A stretch of 64,000 bases of DNA from Campanula takesimana (lineage: Eukaryota; Streptophyta; Magnoliopsida; Asterales; Campanulaceae): the NCBI GenBank assembly GCA_026119855.1, contig JAOWBW010001822.1, forward strand, positions 1-64,000. The letters are read 5' to 3'. Positions 42,524-53,358 of this stretch are shown here, piece by piece (the first letter of the stretch is position 1; every line of letters starts with the position of its first letter). Below the pieces are notes generated by a model, which worked only from the letters and a program-made list of their open reading frames with translations, searched no databases and was not told the origin of the DNA. The translations under genes and the position numbers were made by a program.

Positions 42524-44161
42524 TTAAGAAGGAGGAGAAGCAGATTTGCTCCTTTTTTTCCGAGAAGACACCTTAATAAAACCTTCTGAATCCATGTTCT
42601 GACTATTCTGAGAAGCAAAAGGCGTAGACCCCGCCATGTTTGTAATGAAAGATGAAGGGGGAGGAGTACCTCTAGGAGAAAGATTCAAAGTTTTGACCGT
42701 ATCTTCATTGCTGACAATAACCACCACCGGCCTATCCACCATACTTGTGTCAATATTCTCCTTGTAGTGAGTATAATGACTAGCCACATTTTGAATAACC
42801 TGCTCTTCATTCGGAACCATAGTCAGTTGTTGTTGATAGACACTTTCACAAGCTTTTTTCAACGCCTGATTTACTGCCTCGGGTAAAATCTGCCCCCTTT
42901 TAGCAACAAAAACCTTTTTATTAGTAATATCATGCTTATTCTTCTCAACATCCTTCGATTGTTCAACCCCCCCAAGATCAACAACCTCAATTTCTTGAGC
43001 CACACCATCAAGTTTATCACCACTACTAGAAGAAATCTTTGCTTGTTGAGAATCCACCTGTTTTGGAACATGAACCTTCTCATCCTTCTCTAAAGGCAAT
43101 ACTTTAGAATCCTTCGGCTTTGGATTAGGCTTATTAGATTTCGGATCACTAAGAGAAGGGTTAGCCTTTCTACAAACCGAGATATCATGCCCTAAAATAA
43201 GGCAATGCTTACAATACTTTGGGACATTATCATATTCAACCTTCTGATAGAAACTAGGGCAAACATCACCACAGTCAATGAAAATTTCATGCGGAAGCTT
43301 CTTTGTAGCATCAATTTGAATAAGGATTTTAGCAATACTAGGCCTAGAAAATTCAGCGGTAGCTTTATCAAGAGAAAGGGGGGTACCTATCATTGAGGCT
43401 GCAGCGAACAAAAATGATTTGTTCATCAAATGAATCGGTAATCCAGGAAATCCAACCCAAACTGGAACTATAGGAGACTCTTGCTCAGGTCTCCATGACG
43501 GTGACCATGCCAGAGTACGCATAGGATATCGATCAACATACCACACATCTTTCATGAACAAACGTTGATAATCTTCTTCCGTGGACAATTGAATAAGCAT
43601 ATGCCGATTATCAAGGTGACCAAGTTTATAATTACCTTTTAAATGGAACTTAGCAAAGGCAATTCTAGCATCCTCCATAGAAGGACGGCCATTCATGAAT
43701 TTACCAACAAGAGTAAATTTAAAAGGCTTAGCAAACGCAGCAAGAACCTCTTTAGAAAGCTTTATTGCCGGCATACCTTTATGGGAACCAGTTTGTATTG
43801 CCGATAAGGCAATATTATTATTACTGGCATTCGAACACGCATGGGAAGAAGGATTATGGGGTTGAGAAAACAATTCTGCAAAAGATTTTGAAACAGTTTC
43901 AGAAGGATTCTGAGTCAAGGAAGGATTATGTTTAATTGGCGGAGAAATGGAAGTCGTTAACGGCAAGGATGAGGATTGCACATTAGGGTTTGGCAAAGAC
44001 GGCGCCTGTGCCGCACCAACATTAGGGTTTTCATGGGGAGTAGTATGCGCTGCCAAGCAACTAGGGTTTTGATCAATCAAATACTGCAATGCCGAGGGAT
44101 TGTAATAAGGATTCCGAGTACTGGAATTCAATGAAGGAAAGAAAGAAGCCGGAGCAGCCAT
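42524..44161 (-). CDS. LINE 2 ORF1 protein
   Basis: 545 residues, open throughout. The start at 44161 (MAAPASFFPSL) matches LINE 1; a longer frame upstream only reads into LTR sequence. A Pro/Asn/Ser-rich N-terminus is followed by a DUF4283-like RNA-binding region (KGNYKLGHLDNRHMLIQL, SPIVPVWVGFPGLPIHLM), the knuckle CKHCLILGHDISVC at about 43215-43170, a Lys/Glu-rich linker, and the basic tail KKRSKSASPPS. Expected role: binding LINE RNA and forming the particle with ORF2. It differs from LINE 1 ORF1 at many positions, so they are separate subfamilies. Confidence 0.92.
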   Translation of the reverse strand: MAAPASFFPSLNSSTRNPYYNPSALQYLIDQNPSCLAAHTTPHENPNVGAAQAPSLPNPNVQSSSLPLTTSISPPIKHNPSLTQNPSETVSKSFAELFSQPHNPSSHACSNASNNNIALSAIQTGSHKGMPAIKLSKEVLAAFAKPFKFTLVGKFMNGRPSMEDARIAFAKFHLKGNYKLGHLDNRHMLIQLSTEEDYQRLFMKDVWYVDRYPMRTLAWSPSWRPEQESPIVPVWVGFPGLPIHLMNKSFLFAAASMIGTPLSLDKATAEFSRPSIAKILIQIDATKKLPHEIFIDCGDVCPSFYQKVEYDNVPKYCKHCLILGHDISVCRKANPSLSDPKSNKPNPKPKDSKVLPLEKDEKVHVPKQVDSQQAKISSSSGDKLDGVAQEIEVVDLGGVEQSKDVEKNKHDITNKKVFVAKRGQILPEAVNQALKKACESVYQQQLTMVPNEEQVIQNVASHYTHYKENIDTSMVDRPVVVIVSNEDTVKTLNLSPRGTPPPSSFITNMAGSTPFASQNSQNMDSEGFIKVSSRKKRSKSASPPS

Positions 44162-44250
44162 GGCTGCCGGCCAAAAAAACCCTAGGGAGAATCCTAGAGA
44201 GAGAGCTCGCTTAGAGAGAGAAAGTTTTTGAGAATTCTGAGTCTGGCTCG

Positions 44251-44358
44251 TGGGCGACCGCCCATAATGGGGCCGGCGACCGCCCAAAACTACTGAAAGG
44301 TTTGGTCTGGGACAGAGCATTTTGGACGACCGCCCAGTCTGGTATGGGCGACCGCCCA
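44251..44358 (+). repeat. Four GGCGACCGCCCA palindromes in the gypsy-2 LTR
   Basis: Copies lie at 44251-44264, 44275-44286, 44324-44336 and 44345-44358. The first and last are TGGGCGACCGCCCA and the third has GGACGACC. Each can pair GGGCG with CGCCC around two bases. CTGAAAGGTT follows after the second and fourth, so the block looks like two copies of a roughly 95-bp unit. Confidence 0.85.
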
Positions 44359-45544
44359 TAATTGCTGAAAGGTTGAGTTGTTCCAATCCAAGTGATTTAG
44401 AGTTCAATCTTGGTCTAGGTCTTAGGTGATATCCTAGAGTACCTAGAGGGTTGTTGTGGAACACTCTAGTGTTTGAAATCGGTTCCTTTGTGAACATATG
44501 TGTTGTGGAATTTGACATATTTTTGAACATCTTTTGATGTGTTTTGGATTGGTGCATCTTTGTGATGAGCTTGTGTGGTTCCCTACTTTGGAATCATGCC
44601 CCGGTTGTTGTTTAAGTAACTATTCATTACTATGCTCGTGTTTAAAGTCCAGCTGGTACTTGTTGTGGAGTCGGGCAGTGGTAGGGATTATAATGGCACA
44701 CGAGCCAAGTTCATTGTAAGGCTTCTACCATTGGTTTCCCATTTTTAACCCCCTTCCTTGGGCCACGGATTGGGTTTGGGCTAGCTCTCCTTTGTGTGAG
44801 TTTAGTCACCGTTTGGGTTATGACTTTGTGTCATTTTCCCCCCGTTGTTGTTGTTGTTGTTGTTTTGGTTCATGAACCGGTTTCAGCCCTTTGGTGCTGC
44901 TCAGTTGATACCTCTCAGATGGTTATATGTTTGATTCGAGAACCTTGGCTCAGTATTCACAGTTGAGTGTTTATTTCCGCCTTACGTGTGGAAAGATGAG
45001 TTGGCTTTGCCTATCATGTTACGTGCTATGTGAATGTTTATTGACATTGTTCAATTATGAGTATCATTTCAGCATGTAACGTAGTTGCATTTTAGTAGCT
45101 TACTGAGATTTATTCTCACCCTTATTTGTTTACTGTTTTAGATAAAGGAGAGCCCATGGGATAGGTCACTTCACAAGGGAGGATGTCGAGGTGGTGATTT
45201 TGGGTAAGACATTTTGGGACATGTGTTATGTAAAGGCTACATTATGTAAATATATAACCTTTTGGGTAGTGTACCCGTGACTTCATCTTTGTATCACCTA
45301 TTTTTGGAACATGTTGGTGATTTGTAAATTTGTAAGTAAAGTGTGTAAGCCTTCTGGCTAAGTACTTTGGATTGTGAAAGTTTGTTTGTGTGAAATGAAG
45401 TCAAGTTTTAAGTAAATGTGTTTGGTTATATGAAACTTTTATGAAAGTACATTTCGAAAAATTTTCCTAAAATGTTTTATGACGTCTTCCGATCGTGTCC
45501 CGAGCGTGGGGCCAAGTAGGATCACAGGTACGGGGTGCGACAGT

Positions 45545-45556
45545 TGGTATCAGAGC
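45545..45556 (+). promoter_or_regulatory. Primer-binding site of gypsy-2
   Basis: TGGTATCAGAGC, the initiator tRNA-Met type, two bases after the LTR end. Confidence 0.93.
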
Positions 45557-45652
45557 TAGGTTGTAGATGGTCTAGAATGACTAAGTGACCTAGGAGGGTA
45601 GTTGTGTATAGAGTGAGTAACGTTGAGTGTCTTATGCAGTTATTTATTGAAA

Positions 45653-46928
45653 ATGGTTAAGACTGAAGGAGATCAGGCTGGTTCTTCAGGGCAAGGGGAT
45701 GCCAGAGAAGAGGCCCGAATCATGTTTCAAGGGATGTTCGAAGCAGCCATGAAAACTCTTAATGATCAGAGGCAAGGAGGAGAACAAGCACCTCCGAGAT
45801 ATGGGTTAGAACAGTTCCTGAAGATGAAATCAATGGGTTATGAAGGAGAACCAGAGGTAATAAAGGTCGAGAGGTGGATAGAGTTGATGGAGAAAATATT
45901 TGATGTCTTCAGATGTTCAGATGAAGAACAAGTCAGGTTTGCTACCTATAAACTGAGTGGAGCTGCTGAGCACTGGTGGAGAGCTTTGAAAATAAATTGG
46001 GATGAGAATCATGTACCCTATACTTGGGAGAATTTTCTGAAGAAGTTCAAGTTTCATTCCTCGGGTAGATCAAGACAAGAAGGAAATGGAGTTTCTTAAC
46101 TTGGAACAGAATACTATGTCTGTGGCTCAGTATACATCCAAATTCACGGAGTTATCCAGGTACTATACCCACTTAGTGGCAACTGAGGAGAGGAAGGCTA
46201 TGTGATTTGTAAAGGGATTGAGAACTATGATTCGAAGTCAACTAGTATCCCATAAGTTGCAAGATTTTCAAGATGCTGTTGATAGAGCATATCAGGTGGA
46301 GCATGATATAGAAGAGCACAAGAGGAAAATTGAATTGGCAGGTACAGGACGACAAGGAAGACCTCAACCACAGCGTGGTGATAATCGAGGAGGTCAGGGA
46401 GCATCATTACAATTTAGAAGTCAACCGCAGGGGAAACCAATTATCAGAAATCATGGTAATACCCCGGGAAATCAAGGTAGAAGAATATGTAATTACTGTC
46501 AGAAGGAAGGGCACACTGAAGAGCGATGTTGGAAGAAGCAGGGAAAGTGTTTGAATTGTGGTCAGCTTGGCCATTTTCAAAGGGATTGTCCAAAAGCAAG
46601 GATTGTACCATATGGGAGTGGAGCAGGATCATCTCAGAGTCAGGAGAGGGATGCCTCAGGGAAGCCTAAGGTGCAGGGTCGTGTTTTTGCTATCAACCAA
46701 TAACAAGCTTCAGATTCTTCTAATGTGATAGGAGGTATAATTTATGTGTCTAGTTTGAGGGCACGTGCACTTATAGACCCTGGCTCTTCGCATTCTTATG
46801 TGTCTGTGCATTTTGCTTCTCGATTGCATGTTTCTTCTGAATCTCTACCTTATGTGTTAGAGGTGTCTACTCCTATAGGGGAGTGTTTGGTGACTAATAA
46901 GGTGTTACATGGCTGTGATGTGCATATT
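45653..46928 (+). pseudogene. gypsy-2 gag and start of protease, first copy
   Basis: Starts MVKTEGDQAGSSGQG at 45653, about 96 bp after the primer site. The capsid region reads KLSGAAEHWWRALK and YTWENFLKKFK. A 5-bp loss at about 46050 relative to the second copy shifts the frame, and TGA at 46203-46205 (CGA in the other copy) adds a stop. Two CCHC knuckles follow: CNYCQKEGHTEERC and CLNCGQLGHFQRDC. After TAA at 46701-46703 the same frame enters a retropepsin with ARALIDPGSSHSYVS, where DPG stands for the usual D[ST]G. It ends at about 46929, where LINE ORF1 begins. Gag style suggests a chromovirus, but RT is absent so the clade is unproven. Confidence 0.88.
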
Positions 46929-48274
46929 TGGGTAATTACAAACTTGGTCATTTGGATAATCGTCATATGCTCATTCAATTGTCCACCGATGCAGATTATC
47001 AACGTTTGTTCATGAAAGATGTGTGGTATGTTGATAGATTTCCTATGCGAACCCTTGCTTGGTCACCATCATGGAGGCCGGAGCAGGAGTCTCCTATTGT
47101 CCCGGTTTGGGTTGGTTTTCCGGGACTACCAATTCATTTGATGAACAAACCTTTTTTATTTGCAGCAGCCTCTATGATTGGAACCCCTTTATCTCTTGAC
47201 AAAGCCAGCGCTGAGCTTTCTAGAACTAGTATTGCTAATATTCTTATCCAAATTGATGCTACTAAGAAGCTCCCCCATGAGATTTTCATTGACTGTGAAG
47301 ATATGCTTGCCCGAGTTTTTTTTCAAAAGGTAGAGTATGACAATGTTCCTAAGTATTGCAAGCATTGCTTTATCTTGGGTCATGATATTTCTGTTTGTCG
47401 AAAGCCCAATCCCTCTCTTAATGCCCAAAAGTCTGTATATCCTAATTCAAAACCTAATGATTCTAAATCAGCCTTGCAAGTGGAGAAGGGTGAAAAGGTT
47501 TATGTTCCAAAGCAGGTTGAATCTAATCCTCCAAAGGTCGAATCTAGTAGTGGTGCGAAAATTGATGGTGTTGCTCAAGAAACTGAGGTTGTTGATCTCG
47601 ATGGGGGGATTGTTCAATCTAATGAGCAGTCAGCCGGAAATGGTAGTGGTGATAAAATAAATGGGTCGGATACTGTGAGAGGTGGTGCTAGTAAACTCCC
47701 TTTTATGGCTAAGAGAGGACAACCTCTTCCAAAGGCAGTTCATAGGGCTCTTTCGAAGGCTAGTGAGGAAGCTTTTAATGCTACTAAGGATATCCCTTCA
47801 AATGAAAGTAATACTACAGCTTCTGAACAAGATGGTGGTACTACTATTAATTTGGATGCTGTTATTCAAAATATAGCCTCTCATAAAGCTCAAGCTGATA
47901 GTATTGGGGTGTCTGAACCAAAAGTTGGTAATTTTCACCGTTGTACTACGCAAAGGAAGTTGGGTTGTGGAGGTAGTGTTGCGAATTGTAATGGTAAGAT
48001 TTGGTTCTTCTGGAAGCATGGTTTTGACTGTCATGTTATTGTTGATTCTTTTCAAGCGATTACGCTCCAAATTTCTCATGCTCTTTGGGAATCTCCTATT
48101 CATATAACTGTGGTTTATGCAAGCTGTAATAGATTTGATCGTCGAGAATTATGGGATTCTCTTATGGATTTCAGCTCTTGCACTACTCCTTGGATGGTTA
48201 TTGGTGACTTTAATTGTGTTTTGAATCAATCTGAAAAGGTTGGTGGCAAACCGATTAATAGAAGGGCGGTTTGA
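46929..48274 (+). pseudogene. LINE E1 ORF1 fused in frame to ORF2 endonuclease by a deletion
   Basis: About 448 codons are open. ORF1 runs from the DUF4283-like region (GNYKLGHLDNRHMLIQLS) through the knuckle CKHCFILGHDISVC to ADSIGVS, then jumps directly to EPKVGNFHRC, part of the ORF2 endonuclease. The second copy keeps about 400 bp between these points, including the ORF1 stop and the ORF2 start. The ends share TGTCTG, so a microhomology deletion is likely. The frame continues through endonuclease motifs (YASCNRFDRRELWD, VIGDFNCVLNQSEK) to TGA at 48272-48274, where the other copy has CGA. The ORF1 N-terminus is missing. Confidence 0.85.
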
Positions 48275-48286
48275 GAATTCTCTGAC

Positions 48287-51200
48287 ATGATTCAATTCTC
48301 TGGGCTCATTGATGCTGGCTTCTTAGGTAATTATTTTACTTGGGTGGATAAACCTAGAGGTAAGCCTAATATTTATCAGCGGTTGGATAGAGCTCTTTAT
48401 AATTCTCTATGGATGGATCATTTCCATATAACTTCTGTCACTCATCTTAATCGAACATGTTCTGATCATTTACCTCTTCTGGTTCAAGTTAGAGCCAGTC
48501 TCTAAAGGATCCTTTCATTTTCTTAATGTTTGGATTAAGCACAACTCCTTTCTTTCTGTGGTCGAAAAGTCTTGGAAGAATTATATGGATGGTAGGCCTA
48601 TGGTTCGATTTGCTAAAAATCTTGCCCGGCTTCGTAAACCTATTTCTGCATGGAATAAAGAGGTTTTTGGTCGAGTGGATCAACAGGTTCGGAAGGCTGA
48701 GGATGATGTCTGTCACAAGGAGTTGATTTTTCAGAATGATAGTTCGGATGCTAATAGGGCTGCCCTTAACTTGGCTCAAGCAAATCTTCTTGCGAGGCTG
48801 AAAGTTGAGGAGGATTTATGGCACCAAAAGGCAAATATCAAATGGCTTAAGGAGGGGAGATCGTAATACAAAGTTTTTTCACTCTTATGTGAAGAAAAAA
48901 AGGCAACAGCTTCATATTCATCGCATTCAAGATCGTAATGGAATTTGGCTTCACGCTAAAGAGGATATTCAAGAGGAGGTTGTTTCCTTTTTTTCGGATT
49001 AGCTCCAATCCCCTCATGATATTCCTTCCGATGACATCTTGGATGTGATTCCAAGGCTGATTAATGATGACGATAATGATATGCTCACCGCTGTTCCGTC
49101 GTTAGATGATTTGAAGGCTATTATTTGGACTATGAATGAGCTAAGTGCTGCTGGTCCGGATGGTTTTAATGGGGCTTTTTATAGGAGTTGCTGGGATATT
49201 ATCAAGGATGACCTTTACAGAGCCATTAAGGAATTCTTTTCAGGTTTTCCTTTGCCAAGAAGCTGGACTTCAACCCTTATTGTTTTAATTCCAAAGGTTA
49301 GTGCTCCTACTTCTTTTACGGAGATGCGTCCGATTAGCCTTTGCAATTTTTCTAACAAAATTGTTACTAAGCTACTCAATTCTCGGCTTGCTACAATTCT
49401 CCCTCGTATTATTTCCCCTCAACAAAGTGGTTTTGTGAAAGGGCGGTTAATTCATGAAAATGTCCTTTTAGCGCAAGAGCTTATGCACTCTCTACGGAAA
49501 AAAGTGAGAGGGACAAATGTCAGCCTTAAATTGGACATGGCCAAAGCCTATGACCGGATATCCTGGTTTGCCTTGATTAAAGTGATGAGAAGGTTTGGAT
49601 TCTCTGAAATTTGGAATGATCTAATTTTTCGATGCATATCTTATTGCTGGTTTTCTGTGCTTGTGAATGGGGGAAGCTCTGGTTTTTTTCATTCATCTCG
49701 TGGCCTTCGTCAAGGAGACCCTATTTCCCCGACTCTTTTTATTATTGCAGCTGAGGTGTTGAGTAGAGGGTTAAATCAGCTTCATTCAGATTTCCCCCAA
49801 TATCGCTACCGTGCCCACATTCATACTCCTATGATTTCCCATCTTTCTTATGCTGATGACATAATTATTTTTTGTAACGGGTCTAAAGACTCGTTGGAGG
49901 CTCATATGAGGTGTTTAAATTGGTACCAAAATTTTTCGGGTCAGCTTGTCAATACAAGGAAGTTTTGTTTTATTACTGGGCAAAATGATGATGTCCGGGA
50001 TGACATTATTATGGCTGCTACGTCCTTTGAAAAGAAAACCCTTCCTATCAATTACCTTGGCTGCCCTCTTTATGTCGGGAGGAAAACGATTTCTTTATTT
50101 GATTCAGTTCTCCAAAAAATGGCTGCTTGGCTTGCTACTTGGCAAGGGAAGATTCTCTCGTTTAGGGCCAAGTTAACTCTTATTCAGTCATGTCTTCAAG
50201 CTATCCCTATCTACTATATTTCTTTGGTGGAACCCCCTAAAGGGGTGTTTAAAGCTATGTACCGTCTATTTGCTAACTTCTTTTGGAGTAATGAAGAAGG
50301 TCAAAAGAAATGTCATTGGGTTAATAAGGATCTTATGTTTCGGCCTACCGATGAGGGTGGCCTTGGTCTCCGTCATTTTGAGGATATTTCTATGGCGTTC
50401 GCCATGAAGCTTTGGTGGCGTTTTAGAAGCTCTTTTTCCCTATGGGCTGATTTTTTGAATGATAAATACTGTTTTGGTACCCACCCTATGGATGCGGATA
50501 AACCTTCCTTCGCTTCTCATATTTGGTGTCGTATGCTTCAAGCAAAGGATATTGTTGAAGGTCTTATCATTTGGAGAATTGGGCAGGGTTCTATTTCGAT
50601 TCATGAGCAATGGATGGAGGGGGTTCGGCCTAATATTCCTGGGGACCACATTGAATTCTCTTCTTTATTTGCTGATGGGCTACCCAGTCTAGAGTTCATT
50701 CAGAATAATTATGGCATGCATGTTCTTCAATTAATTCAGCACCAAAATATTGTTCTTTCTGACGACCCGGATTGCCCTTTTTGGACTCCTTCTCCTAAAG
50801 GTCAGTTTTCTATATCTTTGGCATGGAAAGTTTGTCGAAAGAAGTTTCACCATAGCCTTATTTTTGAGTTTTGTTGGAACAAGGTGATTCCAACTAAGAT
50901 TTCTATTTTTCTATGGAGAATGTTGCATAATGGTCTCCCTACGAACTTGGCTATTCAATCTAGGGGAATTCTTCTTGCCTCTTCTTGTGTTTGCTGCTCT
51001 CACCATTCTAATGAAGATATAGATCATCTTTTTGTTCATAGTCAAGTGGCGACTGAAACTTGGGAGTTTTTTGCTCGAATGTTTGGTTTTCCAGTAATGC
51101 TCTACAATGTTAAGTCTATTCTTGCTAGCTGGTGGCTCTCTTCAAAATCGGGTGATAGTAAGGGGATTCGTTGGCTTAGTAGAATCCTCCCTTGTTTCGT

Positions 51201-51918
51201 TTTTTGGAGTTTATGGAAGTGCCGAAATAAAGCTAAGTTTGAAGCCTTACAGATGTCTTCTTGTGAGGTTACTTAAAGTGTTATTGATCAGATTTCAATG
51301 GTTGTCTCGGCATATAATGTTAGCTTTAGCTATTCAAGCTTAGATGGCTACATTTTTCGGATTTTTAAAATCCCTATGGCTGGTCCCTCCTCTCGGTGTC
51401 TGAGACTAGTTCATTAGCGGTCTCCTAGTCCGGGCTTCATCAAGCTTAGCCCTGACGGGGCATCAAAAGGTAATCCGGGTCCAATCTCTGGTGGGGGTAT
51501 TTTCAGAGATAGTCAAGGGAAGATTTTATTTGCTTTTTCAAAATTTTATGGTCATGGTTCTAATATGGTTGCTGAAGCTAAGGCTGTCCTTGATGGGATG
51601 CTTTATGCCTCTCGTTTTGGTATTTCCTCTCTTTGGCTTGAGATCGACTCTGAAGTCCTTTTGAATATCCTAATTCATCAATATCAGATTCCATGGAGTA
51701 TTTGGTATAAGGTTTTGCATATTAAAAGGCTTCTTTCTCAGATTAGCTTTCGTGCTACTCACATCCTCCGTGAAGGAAATCAAGTTGCTGATGGTCTTGC
51801 TAATACTGCTGCGGTTTCAAGAACAAATTCGGAATTCTTCTCCATTGGAGATCTCCCTCTCTCTTGCAAAGGTGCCTACAACCTGGATAGAGCTGCTATT
51901 CCTTATGTTAGAATTTGA
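48287..51918 (+). pseudogene. LINE E1 ORF2, rest of endonuclease to RNase H
   Basis: The end of the endonuclease (NIYQRLDRALYN, CSDHLPLLV) is followed by a shift at 48503 and another at about 48858. A long open frame, 49039-51276, holds RT (LSAAGPDGFNGAFY, LKLDMAKAYDRISW, LRQGDPISPTLF, YADDIIIFC) and zf-RVT (CVCCSHHSNEDIDHLFVHSQ). After TAA at 51274-51276 a damaged stretch leads to RNase H (SPDGASKGNPG, AEAKAVLDG, LEIDSEVL, EGNQVADGLAN), ending at 51916-51918. The first acidic motif reads LSPDG where others have NTDG, so the Asp is kept. Not functional as a whole. Confidence 0.88.
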
Positions 51919-51981
51919 TTGGTTATGGCTAGATTCCTGTATAGGTTTTTTGTGTTTTGGTAGCCTCCCCTCCTATTTTGG

Positions 51982-52216
51982 TGGCCTGCCAACGGATAAC
52001 AAGGTCAAAACTAAGGGTATCTCTTTTGCATCTAAATGTGAGTGTTGTCCAGCTGCTAGTGAGGATTCTATTGATCATATCCTTGTTCATAGCGGTTGTG
52101 CTATTTATGTTTGGGATCATTTCAGTGACCTTTGTGGTATTCGGACCTCTTTGGGCAGCCTAAATCAAGCTCTTATTTGTTGGTGGCATGGTCCCTCTCA
52201 CCCCCATTCCCCCCAT
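51982..52216 (+). pseudogene. Isolated LINE zf-RVT fragment
   Basis: Reads GLPTDNKVKTKGISFASKCE, CCPAASEDSIDHILVHSGC and LNQALICWWHGPSHP, which match LINE A at about 19180-19400 and not LINE E1. It has no LINE 3' end. On the right it joins gypsy-2 gag at CTCCGAGATATGGG, so it fills the gap between the two chimera copies. Confidence 0.85.
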
Positions 52217-53358
52217 CTCCGAGATATGGGTTAGAACAGTTCCTGAAGATGAAACCAATGGGTTATGAAGGAGAACCAGAGGTAATAAAGGTCGAGAGGT
52301 GGATAGAGTCGATGGAGAAAATATTTGATGTCTTCAGATGTTCAGATGAAGAACAAGTCAGGTTTGCTACCTATAAACTGAGTGGAGCTGCTGAGCACTG
52401 GTAGAGAGCTTTGAAAATAAATTGGGATGAGAATCATGTACCCTATACTTGGGAGAATTTTCTGAAGAAGTTCAAGGAACATTTCATTCCTCGGGTAGAT
52501 CAAGACAAGAAGAAAATGGAGTTTCTTAACTTGGAACAGAATACTATGTCTGTGGCTCAGTATACATCCAAATTCACGGAGTTAGCCAGGTACTATACTC
52601 ACTTAGTGGCAAATGAGGAGAGGAAGGCTATGCGATTTGTAAAGGGATTGAGAACTTTGATTCGAAGTCAACTAGTATCCCATAAGTTGCAAGATTTTCA
52701 AGATGCTGTTGATAGAGCATATCAGGTGGAGCATGATATAGAAGAGCACAAGAGGAAAGTTGAATTGGCAGGTACATGACAACAAGGAAGACCTCAACCA
52801 CAGCGTGGTGATAATCGAGGAGGTCAGGGAGCATCATTACAATTTAGAAGTCAACCACAGGGGAAACCAATTATCAGAAATCAAGGTAATACCCCGGGAA
52901 ATCAAGGTAGAAGAATATGTAATTACTGTCAGAAGGAAGGGCACACTGAAGAGCGATGTTAGAAGAAGCAGGGAAAGTGTTTGAATTGTGGTCAGCTTGG
53001 CCATTTTCAAAGGGATTGTCCAAGAGCAAGGATTGTACCATATGGGAGTGGAGCAGGATCATCTCAGGGTCAGAAGTGGGATGCCTCAGGGAAGCCTAAG
53101 GTGCAGGGTCGTGTTTTTGCTATCAACCAACATCAAGCTTCAAATTCTTCTAATGTGATAGGAGGTATAATTTATGTGTCTAGTTTGAGGGCACGTGCAC
53201 TTATAGACCCTGGCTCTTCGCATTCTTATGTGTCTGTGCATTTTGCTTCTCGATTGCATGTTTCTTCTGAATCTCTACCTTATGTGTTAGAGGTGTCTAC
53301 TCCTATAGGGGAGTGTTTGGTGACTAATAAGGTGTTATATGGCTGTGATGTGCATATT
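52217..53358 (+). pseudogene. gypsy-2 gag and protease start, second copy
   Basis: Nearly identical to 45795-46929 but lacks the LTR, primer site and first part of gag. It keeps the 5 bp missing in the first copy (KKFKEHFIPRVDQDKKK), so capsid is open except for TAG at 52402-52404 (Trp elsewhere), TGA at about 52777 and TAG at 52960-52962 (Trp in a knuckle). The last knuckle and protease are open from 52981 (CLNCGQLGHFQRDC, ARALIDPGSSHSYVS). The stops differ from those in copy one, so the two copies decayed separately. Confidence 0.88.

Larger units (their letters stand above)
38140..44226 (-). mobile_element. LINE 2, full-length and nearly intact plant L1
   Basis: Perfect 18-bp repeats TTTGAGAATTCTGAGTCT at 38122-38139 and 44227-44244 bound it. 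On the minus strand: 5' UTR of about 65 bp, ORF1, a 42-bp gap, ORF2, 3' UTR (38352-38151) and poly(A). The only coding defect visible is one extra base in an A7/T7 run at 41094-41100. It is the best candidate for a recently active element in the window. Confidence 0.95.
37348..45542 (+). repeat. 5' LTR of gypsy-2, split by LINE 2
   Basis: Starts TGTAACGACCC and ends GGGTGCGACA, followed by a primer site. Without LINE 2 and one target copy it is about 2090 bp (37348-38139 plus 44245-45542). It carries four GGCGACCGCCCA-type palindromes at 44251-44358. No gene is seen in either LTR part. No 3' LTR with these ends occurs in the window. Confidence 0.85.
46929..51981 (+). mobile_element. LINE E1, L1 fused to gypsy-2 protease (first copy of the chimera)
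   Basis: Begins inside ORF1 at GNYKLGHLDNR and ends in the 3' UTR shortly after ORF2, with no poly(A) and no terminal stem-loop. The junction with gypsy-2 (GTGCATATTTGGGTAATTAC) is identical in the second copy at 53358. Both copies share at least two ORF2 frameshifts (near 48503/55311 and 48858/55668), so they descend from one already defective composite. Confidence 0.88.
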
